From assembly GCA_964020085.1 (NCBI GenBank), contig OZ026598.1, positions 20,050,629-20,114,628 on the forward strand: a stretch of DNA of 64,000 bases. Direction: 5' to 3'. The stretch comes from Micromussa lordhowensis. Lineage: Eukaryota > Cnidaria > Anthozoa > Scleractinia > Lobophylliidae. How positions within the stretch are numbered: the first letter of the stretch is position 1; each line of letters starts with the position of its first letter. The notes beneath the pieces were generated by a model. It was not told where the DNA came from. It did not search any database and saw nothing but the letters and a program-made list of their open reading frames with translations. This document shows, piece after piece, positions 47,395 through 57,400 of this stretch. The translations under genes and the position numbers were made by a program.

Positions 47395-48060
47395 AGTATT
47401 TTGCTTTGTGACAAGCTGTTGTAAAGCAGCTTACTATGAATGGTCAAGATGGTTGGATTGTCTTCATGGATCAGATCAGTTGAAGAACTTACTGTGGAAA
47501 TTTGCCAGAAAAGTTATTTAACATTGGCAAGGAAAGCAAATATGCACTGTTTGAAAATACCTGGTTTGCGATCCCAGGTTTGAGTTGAGCAGTTTGTTGT
47601 CTGGGGATTGTGTAAATTGCATTTTTTTTAAAGAACTATTTGTTGCTACATAATTGAGGAATGAGGGGAAAATTCCAATTTCCAGCCTAGATGTGCATCC
47701 AGGCAGTCTTCAGCTAATATTGTTGAGACCTCCAAGCTTACTGCTTTTTACAAAATGTGGACTAGGCAACTCTATTTTCAGCCATAGTGGTGACAACATA
47801 TTGTTGTATAAGGTGATTTTATAAATACATGTACAATGTAGGTATTAAATAATGTAGTACTTGTTCCTCCAGTCTTCTTTCCGTACTGTGCAAGCGTGAC
47901 AAAATGTGCGGCTCTCAAATTTTCCATTACAAGCATGATTTTGATTGATTATAAAAGAAATGAGCAGAAGTAGAGCACCAGGGACTTGAGCCATTGAGTT
48001 GTGGGTTTGTCAGCTACGCATGCCAAATTCCACCAGAAGTCTGATATCTTCGGACTTGCC
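47395..48060 (+). other. 3' untranslated/flanking region of AMPK beta
   Basis: No other coding sequence is recognised. A weak signal ('attaaataatg', about 47842) could be an alternative polyadenylation site to the AATAAA at 47386-47391. Confidence 0.35.
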
Positions 48061-48065
48061 ATCAG

Positions 48066-48304
48066 GGCCGGGTTGTTCGAAAGCCGGTTACAGTTAACCC
48101 AGGATTAAAAGTTAACCGAAGTATTGATTTTTCTTGTATTTTAATGTTTTTCGCTTGCTATTTTTTGTCTAGTTTGAGATGATTCAAATTAAAATGAGAA
48201 GGCCAAACAATATAAACAGAAAACCTTTCCGTAAAGTTGCAAAACTGAAATCAAAATTCTCGCTAACCCTGGGTTAGCTTAGTCGGGCTTTGAACAACCC
48301 GGCC
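48066..48304. mobile_element. MITE with 'gggccgggttgttcgaaagc' ends
   Basis: The left end 'gggccgggttgttcgaaagcc' and the right end 'ggctttgaacaacccggccc' are inverted repeats. Inside, 'gttaacccaggattaaa' and 'gctaaccctgggttagc' are also mirrored. About 240 bp. Confidence 0.8.
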
Positions 48305-48309
48305 CAGAA

Positions 48310-50420
48310 CTTTGCAGGGTCATGTGTCTGCTGACCATTGGTCAAGGGGAACAATGAACTCTGGGTAAAAAGTTGACAGTGTTTTCATTTTGACATATTG
48401 AACCACATTATGGCAGGTTAAATTGATGCACTTGTGACTGAAAAATCACGATCTTTTGTTTATAAATATTAATAACAAAAAAGCAAGGTCAACAAAAGGC
48501 AGGAATATTGTAGATCATACTTTGAATTGCAAATTCTCCAACGGAATTGCACCACAATATTATGTTAGGGCATTGTGATACAAAATGTACATATAACTGT
48601 ATAATTTACATTAAAAGTCACTGTTTCTTGTATGTTTGTTTGCTTTTTTCTAAGAAACTCATTTTATGTAAAATCACTCTTGCTGGAAACACTGTGACTG
48701 GTCAGCTGATTGTTGACAAGCTAAAAACATCAATCAACACAGTTGAAACCCGGAGATAAGCGTATTAAGCAATCTAAGGCTTTTAGTGGTGGTGCAGATT
48801 ATGCAATGATTTCCTTCCATCTGTGAACTTTTTTTGAAGTGATTCTGCTGACCAGTAAATATTTAAGCTCCTGAAATTGCTGTATCAGCCAATATTGCAA
48901 GTACATGTGTCGTTTCACATTTTTAGGTCAACTGCGATTGTTGCACTAAAAATGGAAACTTTTTTGTTTGCTTTCATTTTGACATTTCTATTACAATTCT
49001 AATCTTAAATAGTATTATTAACAGTTAACTGCAAATAATACCAAATGTTGGTTTTTGTAGTATGCATTGGTAACGACCATACATTAGTGGCAGTGCATTT
49101 ATGATCTATGGGAGTTCAGTGTTTAAGGGTTGATCAGGCTGATACTTGTGATCTATCTTATTTGCAATATGTATGGGAAAAGTTTTCGGTTTTACATTGT
49201 AATCATCTTTGGATTAGTGGCAGTGCATTTGTGTTCTATTTTAACTATTTGGAGTTCAGTGTCAGGGCTGATACTTGTGAACTGTAGAGTTATTTGATGT
49301 GGAACAATGGGAATTGCTGATACAGCAATGTTCTTATCCTTCCAGTGCATATGACCCGAAAAATAAGTATTTTATAATAAGCTCATTTAAAAGGCTTTTC
49401 AAAGTAGAGTAAAATGGGGTTTTCTTTTTGTGATACCTTCTTTTGTTCCAGAGATATTTTGTCACTGATGATGTCACTGGTTGTGCAAGTACAGTGGTGA
49501 GACACAAAATCAAGAATATTTCTGGCAATAATGAGGCAATGGGATTGAAACGCACCCTACGAAATTATACCAGATGGTACAAATTTTGATGTTGCTATGG
49601 CAACATGCTCGGTTCCAGTCACCTTCCTCTTCAAAACCAAATAGTACTATTTGCGACTCAACCAGGCAAAATACCTGGTTCTATCTAAGACGTATGCCAG
49701 ACCCACCTTCCACTGGGTCTCCTCTTGAACATTTTTAACTGTATATTTTCCCCGTGTAGCTACACAAATGGTAATGCACCAGTCATTTCAAACCCCTGCT
49801 GCTCCCCTTTCGGGCTTGAGCATTTTGGGGAAACATCAGAACCCTCGAGAAAACAAAACTAACTGTTTCCCTCGGGACCATACACTAAGTGTATAATATT
49901 TTTTACTTGGCCCTAGAATTACCCTGAATAATAAGTTTTATTATGCTAACCACTACAACACTTTAACAATAGTCTTATTATCCCTAGAGCTTTCTGCAAC
50001 ACATCCTGTTGCCACCATTTAATGGCCTTTGAGCAGAGATCATAGACGGCTACCTTGTACACAAGGTCATTTCAGAATGATTGATTTATAAGTGAGGGAC
50101 AATTCTGAATGTTTGTGTCCGTAAAATAATGTACGCTGCATTGAAGTTGCAAACGGCTGCAACCACAGAATACCAGCAGGAAATTGGGGTACAAAGAGGT
50201 AAAAAAAAAATGTAAAAAATTGTAATTAGAAGTTCATTCAGTAGAACAAGGCACTGCATGCAAAACAAATTATGGGATGATACAGAATCTCGCCTACAAT
50301 GTATATAGCTGTTGCACATCAAAATTAAATGCAGGTTAAAATGATTTTAACCAATGAATAAAGGAGGAAAGTTTCTAAAGAAACTGGTGCTGCGTCGGTG
50401 GGGAGTGTTACAAGATACAT
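48310..50420. other. No gene recognised; small direct repeat
   Basis: Two copies of a 60-70-bp phrase ('attagtggcagtgcattt…gctgatacttgtga') lie at about 49084-49152 and 49214-49280. The rest is AT-rich and non-coding. This is the presumed 3' flank of CCDC28. Confidence 0.4.
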
Positions 50421-50423
50421 GCA

Positions 50424-50575
50424 ATTTGGTTTTATCGACCGAGTTGATAATGTGAATTGGCCACCTTAAAGAGATTCGCTCCGACCAAGGGCTAATGCTT
50501 GAAACAGGCTAACACTAAGCGCTAATGCTCTTTACGGTGACCAATTTACATTATCAACTTAGTTGATAAAACCAA
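50424..50575. repeat. Inverted-repeat element
   Basis: 'tttggttttatcgaccgagt' with 'tgataatgtgaattggccac' is mirrored by 'gtgaccaatttacattatca' and 'agttgataaaaccaaa'. The centre contains near-direct copies of 'gctaatgct'. A second perfect hairpin (cctaattatt…aataattagg) lies at 50628-50660. Confidence 0.65.
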
Positions 50576-50845
50576 ATTATCTTGATTTTAACCGAGTTTG
50601 ATTCTCAATTTCCTTTGTCTTCTCACCCTAATTATTCATGATCCACGAATAATTAGGGTAAAGAGACAAAAGGAATTTCATTTTTAGTGAATAACCTCTA
50701 AATAATACTGACTATAGTGTATCAGCTGGAATATCTGGCAATCGGCTTGCGCAGATTGTTGTCCAGATTGGTATTCTGTAGCTTTTGAGTGACAATTATT
50801 GCCCATCGTGTAACATCCTTCTTCAGCGCTGTAATATTGCCCTTT

Positions 50846-51253
50846 CTATTGCGTCGAGCTTTCTTGATGTAAGCTTTGAACAGTAGAACTAAGAGTTTCC
50901 AAGTTCTTCATTAATTTCTCCAGGTTTCCTCCGCTTCTTGTTTCTTCGTCGTCTGCAAATCCCTCAGTCATATCATCAAGTTCAAAATGCAATTGAGCTA
51001 AACGTTCTTGAAGCTCACGAACTTTGTCCATCTTTTCAATAGTGCAGTCCTTTCCAAACGCATGAAGCTTTCCGTGATTGAAGTCGTGCATGAGATCTAA
51101 CAATCCTTTCTCCATTTGTTTAACGTCTGTTCTGTCTGTCAGAAAAGAATGTTCTTGCATTTTCGGAGTAGCTTTCACCTGCGATCTTTCAGTTTCCTTT
51201 GCGTCCCTCGATCTACTTTTACTGCTACCTTGGCTTTCCACATTCTTGGCCAT
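50846..51253 (-). CDS. CCDC28: CCDC28A/B homologue, coiled-coil protein
   Basis: A single-exon coding frame of 135 residues with a good start context (aaaaATGGCC). The N-terminal third is basic and Ser-rich. From about residue 36 the family core is clear: SFLTDRTDVKQMEKGLLDLM, then DFNHGKLHAFGKDC and KVRELQERLAQLHFELD, a predicted coiled coil. It ends in a second helical stretch (NLEKLMKNLETLSSTVQSLH). Vertebrate CCDC28B is a ciliary protein and a modifier of Bardet-Biedl syndrome. The same cellular role here is an inference. The gene is divergent from RPL24, with starts about 190 bp apart. The vertebrate genes have introns in the coding region and this one does not, so an intron loss or a retained single exon is possible. 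Confidence 0.88.
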   Translation of the reverse strand: MAKNVESQGSSKSRSRDAKETERSQVKATPKMQEHSFLTDRTDVKQMEKGLLDLMHDFNHGKLHAFGKDCTIEKMDKVRELQERLAQLHFELDDMTEGFADDEETRSGGNLEKLMKNLETLSSTVQSLHQESSTQ

Positions 51254-51443
51254 TTTTTCCTACAAAAATGCTGTGCAGTTGTTTAATATTGTTTCAATCT
51301 TTTGTGTTCAACAAGCTCCAACTCTCCCCGCGGCCGCCATTTTGAAAGTTCCCATAGTGCTCTTTGCTCGCAGTCCGTCTATGCTATAATGCGCATGCGC
51401 ACCAATCTGCCTTCTCTTCCACCAAAATAATCGTCGTCTAGCG
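51254..51443. promoter_or_regulatory. Bidirectional CCDC28/RPL24 promoter
   Basis: The 190 bp between the two divergent start codons hold a perfect NRF1-type palindrome (TGCGCATGCGCA, 51390-51401), a YY1-type site on the minus strand (CAAAATGGCGGC, 51344-51333) and a CpG-rich 'ccgcggccgcc'. A pyrimidine tract ('ccttctcttcc', about 51410-51420) 24 bp before the RPL24 ATG fits the 5' TOP start of ribosomal protein transcripts. There is no TATA box. Site names rest on known vertebrate motifs. Confidence 0.7.
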
Positions 51444-54400
51444 ATGAAGTAAGTTTCATTAAAATCCTTTTGCATCCAGGCTAAATCCTCCATAGACGAA
51501 CGCTTACGAACAATAAACAACTAGCTGAGCCCCTTAAGTTTCACGCAGCGTGGCTTTTTAAGCACTAGGACATTAAACGCTCGTGAAATTTTACCTATTG
51601 TGGAAGTGCCTCGGCAAGGTTATTTCAGTCATAGAGCTGTACCTCTGTTACGAAAATGATTTCTTTCGTACAAGCCTTCCTTATGGTATTTTGACTTATC
51701 ATAGGCACGACCCATAGGGCCAAGCTTCCTCATTTAATAAACCCTAAACGTGCTATTTTTTAAAGGCTCGAGTTGTGTAACTACAGTGGGTACAAGATTT
51801 ACCCCGGCCATGGAAAGAGGTTCTGTCGGCTGGATGGAAAGGTATGTTTTGTCCGGTGTGCGACACTTGCAGACTGCAGACTGTAGACTTTTTCACTAAA
51901 ATATTGTATTCCATTTCCATTACCAATAGCTAACCGTAAACAGGCTAACCTGAGTGCTATTCAGGCTAACCTGAGTGCTATTCAGGCTAACCAGAGTGCT
52001 ATTTAGACCTAAATGTAGTCTGTAGTCTGCAGTCTGCAAGTGTCGCACACCGTGTTTTGTCTGTCCAGTTTGCCGTAGAGTCACATATTGAAAGCAGGGT
52101 TGCCACAGGTCAGGAAATGGTTAGGGGAAAAAGCTCTTCAAGATCAGGGAATTTTATTTTGGGTCAGAGAAAATTGATATTTTGAAGATGATTTAATACC
52201 ACTGAAGGCTGGAAGAAACATTTGGGGTTGCTTTGATCTCAACAATATTTTTCCTCAATGAAGAAGGAAAATTTGCTAAAACTATCACTCTTAATAAACA
52301 AGTGGAAGAAGAAGCTGCTACTTGACCTAACATTTTGCATTTCTTTGGTTGGGGAAATTATATTTTTCTCAAGGAAAAGTCAGGGAATTTTGAATAGGGA
52401 TGTCTTTGGCAACCATGTGAAGGGCATTGTCTTAAAAAATGGGTCATTTGGATCTAATTATAGTACGTCTCAAAGGCAAATTGAAATTGAAAATGTACTT
52501 GGGTTTTATGCACGATGAGAGTGTCATCATTTGATCATCTCTGCATCCTTTGTGATTGGACAAAGTGATTATTATTTTTTACAAGGCTGTTGCCTAAGGA
52601 AATTCAGGCTCCTAACTTTTGTTAAGTTAGGAGCCCAGGATAAAAGTTGCGGTGGTCAATACTGGGGGCTGGGGTCCGGTGGGGGTAGAGGTTAGAGTGA
52701 CTTGGAAAATTTAAGCATGGGGCCTAGGGGGCATTCCCCCCGTGTCTCTGTTGAAATTTTCCTTGAGACGGTAATATCAAAAAAACTTTTTGGAATCAAG
52801 CATTCAGCAAAGTGATCAGGTCATGACTGAGGAACTGAAGAATATTAGTTTTGTTGTCATTTGAGCAAAAATAAATAAATTCCAGTGCTCGAAATTAGTA
52901 GTCATCTGAGATAACTAAAAAAGGGTCTGGACAACCATTTTTCTGTAAAATTAAAGGCCTTGGTTGTCCAAGGAAAATAACACCGGACAACTGAGGAGAA
53001 ATTAAAGTACTTACCATAAACCTTATAAAGTTTTTATAGTTTATTCATATTGTAATTATTAGCTTGATTATATTGACGTTGTTGTACCTTTTATTGCCAA
53101 GGAGCCAGCCGAGCGAAGACGCTCGGCTGGCGAGGCGGCAGAGAATAGTGCCGCGCGAAGAATGGCGTATGCGAAAAAATTCTTGATCAAGCTCTGAAAG
53201 TGTAACTGTAAGGTGTAAGATGTAACAATGGCTCAGTTTGAGCCAATTGCAAGGACGGAACTATTCGAGCTATTGTAGTTTTTAGCCAATCAGGAGGCGC
53301 GTTACATCTAGACTTGTCTCGTGGAATATCATTGTTTTCTTTGCTGTTGTGTTTATCCAACTGTGAACAATTTCATAGTCTCAGAACATATCGAACCAGC
53401 GTGTTTCCTCTCTCACTTTATCGAAATGAAAGTTCAATTGGGGAGCGTACCCTTTACAAAACTCTTCTTCTAATTCGAATATTCAGGAAAACTGTTAGAC
53501 AAGAGCAAATCCAAGACACAAAATCCACATGAAAACGAACCAGCGTGTTCACCACGGAATTGAACGAGCGTGTTCATGAATCGAAACAGCGTATTCCTTC
53601 TCTGTTTACCTATATCGAACTGAAAGTTCCATCGGGCAGCTTTTTTGGAAAGATTGTGTTCACCAGTCGAACCACTAGAGCAAATCCAGTGTTGAAATCT
53701 AGCATATCGAACTGAAGGTTGAGTTGGCAGTGTTTCCGAACAGAACTGAACGAGCGTGTTTATCATACAGTCGAATCCAGTGTTCAAAACACAAATTGGA
53801 TCTGTTTTGCGACAGAATTAAACGAGTCGTGTTCATCAATCAAACTAGCGTGTTCACTTTCAGTTTGACTTTGCCCATCATATTGAACTGAAAGTTCGAC
53901 CGAGCAGCGATACATTCCAATACTCTTGATATTCATGGATTGCGTGACGAACGTTACCTGCCGGTAAACGCGTTATAATTTTCTCTTGGTAATGTTTGCA
54001 GCAGAAGAGAATCAAAAATCCGTTATGCTGTATAAATAAACCCCTTATTATAGCACAAATTATTCGCTCGTTGGCACTCTATCGATAGGTATACCTAGTA
54101 TAATATTATCCATGTAAATAGTGTATTTTAGTGCTCAGGGCTCCCGTTGATAGCAGGTTGCTTTTACAGGGTCCGAAATTAACTTTTTTCTAAGGGAGCC
54201 AATTGGCGACTAACCTAAAAATTTTGGTCGCCAAATGGAAGGGTTTGGTCGCCAATGACAAGTGTTAGTTTTTTTTGGTTTGGTTGTATCAATTTTTTGT
54301 TTTACTCCAATAATTTTAATTTACGTTAATTTATAGTAAAAGCACAAAATTTAAACTTTCTTTCACTACAATTAAACAAAATGTTTCCATTTAAGGTAAT

Positions 54401-57400
54401 TCCTTAGTATTGCATTGCGCATCCCTACTGCGCACGATTTTCGCGTCATCAGCGCGTGCACATGAGCGCGTGCACGTGCAAAACGTAAGAGATTTCCCTC
54501 AAAATAAGCTCAATAACGGAAAAAATTCTCCTTTTCTCTTAAACGAGCACGGTGACCCCCCATTTTTATTTCAGGTATTTGCCAAGACTAGTCTAATGAA
54601 GAACATATTTGAAGAGGGAAAAAAGTTTGATAGTAGAACATGATTTTTTTTTTGGAAAACAGTTCCCAACTGGGTGCATTTTGGCCAAGGCGAGGACTTC
54701 AAGTTAACCACGGAACTGTCCGAAAAAGTGCAATATCCCCGCAACCAAGCAATCAAAAACGGCTTAAATGAAGCAATACTGCTTATGTCAATAAATGAAG
54801 CTTTACTTTCAAGACAAAACTTTGTGCCTTTCAATTAACCAAGATTTAATTGTGTATGAAGGTGATTCGAACTTTGAACGCACAACCGGTGAAAATACCC
54901 CATTTTAAGAGCTTCCTGACGCGTAACCAAGCACGGTGACCCCATTTTTTTATTGCATTTTTATAATGTTCATATCATGAATGTTCATTACGCCAAGTTT
55001 CAAAAAAAGTTTGATAGTAGAACAATTTCAAGGGAATTACCTTAACACAATATTATTACATACAGCTATTAAAGGAGAGACTCACAACAGCCGTATAACG
55101 ATAACATTAAGTCCTACATCTCAATGAGCGTGTTTGTCAACGTTCAAGCGAAGGCTTCAGATTTCTTTTTCTTATTATTTCCATTTAGCAGGAACTATAC
55201 TGGTCTCCTGTAAAGTTCTGTGTACTAGACATATGGGGGCCCTCTTTCAATACTTAGATTTAATCAAGTGTGGAACTCAAGTATCTGTTCTTTGCCGAAA
55301 TGCGACGAAAACGCAACCAAGCCAACTCGATTGCTCGGAAGCAGCTCTTGGCTTCTGGTTGGATAATGACTGCACGATAGACTGTTCATTAGTTAGAAGT
55401 GGCCATACTTTTGGGCCTCTTGTTTTGTTACTGGCATTTACTCTGTTTCACGATTTTTGTCACGTCACATTTTCGCCAGCGATATCAGAATTGTGAGAAG
55501 CCGATGAAACAATATGGCGCCGGGTAATTATGGCGATCGTAAAATCGTCGCTTTGTTTTACTACAATTCTCCACGGCAGCTTTATGCTTTCTTTTAAAAA
55601 AAGCCCATTTACCTTGGAATTTCAAATGCCGAGGGGACAAAAGGTTAGTCGCCTGCTGGCGACCAGTTCGAAATTTCTGGTCGCCAACGCTCAATTTTTG
55701 GTCGCATTGGCCACCAGTCAGTCGCAATGTCGGACCCTGTTTTAGCTCCTGAAGGGACTACCCTGAGCTTTATAACTAAATAAAGGTGTCTGTCTGTCTG
55801 TCTGTCTTACCATTATCATGAAGTCTAACAAAATAGAAGTTTAAATCTGGTGTGTTTGTTTGTTGACGGAAGCTGCAAACCCAGGCCTCCCCAAAATATT
55901 ATGACAGGCAGGTAATCATTCTTTTCTGCGGCATTGTGGGGAAAATACTTCGCAAGTTGTCAAATGTACATTATTAAGAAAATTCTGTTAACTAATCGGG
56001 GCTGTCAGAGAGTAGCTAGCTACCTTCAGCTAGCTACACTGTAGCTTCTTTAATGCAGATTGTGGTTCATTTAATTCTGAGCTGTACTGTACATGCATGT
56101 ACTGTCATGTATGCACTATGAAATCGTGAAAATTGAAGGTAATAACTTACGTGCTTTATGTTCTTCTAAATCTTCAGGTATTTAACTTCCTCAACAAGAA
56201 ATGTGAGAGGGCGTTACTAATGCGCCGCAATCCCCGAAAGATCACATGGACTGTCCTGTATCGCCGAAAGCACAAAAAGGGTACAACTGAGGAAGTCGCC
56301 AAAAAACGAACAAGGCGCAACATAAAGTTCCAGCGTTCAGTTCAGGGGGCTACTCTGGAGAACATCCTAGCCAAACGAAACCAAAAGCCTGAAGTAAGAA
56401 AAGCCCAGCGGGAACAAGCTATCAGGTTGGTGTGCAAGGCTGTTAATAATGGCCGTAACCCATAACACCTGCTTTGGTTGAGTATGTTTGATGGACCCTT
56501 GATGTTACAGAGGAAATTGTCCAAAATTGATACAATTCACTCAAAAAGTAACAAGTCTTTTACAGGTGTGACATTTAAGACTACAGCTGACTCGAAACTT
56601 AATGACACCCTCACATCCCTCAGTGTGTAATCTGGAAATCTGTATTAATTTTCATATAGCACCAGTACTGTACATGTAACAAGGCAAAATTCATGGATGT
56701 GCTGAACATGACATGTACATGTTTATTGTCAACTTGTACATGTATTTCAAACCCAAGAAACAACAAGACCTGTTTACAGTACCGCTCAAAAGTAAGTTAC
56801 CACCTCTCGCGAGACGAGAGACTCGTCTCGCGAGACGAGAGACTCGTCTCGCGAGACGAGAGTCTCGACTCGCGAGACGAGACTCTCGTCTCGCGAGAAC
56901 CACTGGAGCGTATATTTTGGAATACATTTCAAGCAATTGGCTTGCAAGAAAACGATTTATTTCTCGCGACGGGTTTGCCGCGATGTACATGTATGCTTCG
57001 TGAAATTCCTGCTAATACGGCGCGAAGAGGCCTTGAATTGAAACTTGCTTCGCTAGTTTCAACACTGTCATTGCAAACCAAAAACTTTAATGGACTGGAG
57101 TTATGAAGAACTGAAGTTAAATGTATGAAGAAACGAACGCGAAGACGTTAGCGAATTATTGGAACATTGCATCGCACCAGTCGGTGAAATGTTTTTTAGC
57201 ATGTTTAATTGCCATATTACGTCCGTGCGAATGAACTGAAACGAAACTTGTTTCGCAAGATCGGTACTATTGCCAGAATTGAAGAAGCTGATCCGTTATG
57301 GAAAGCGCTTGGTAAAGTTTCAATCTTTCTCCGATTACTCCGAGTTATTCCTCGCTGCATCGAGATCGAATTTGAATTTCGTGCCTCTGCAAGTCCATTG

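Noticed and set aside
55134..55496. 120-residue ORF inside the 54167-55739 transposon as a transposase
   Set aside because: No transposase motif is present, and the frame crosses low-complexity transposon sequence.
56693..57106. ORFs with repeated Arg/Asp-Glu peptides (56691-57106, both strands)
   Set aside because: They are translations of the palindromic CGCG-motif arrays and change with every frame.
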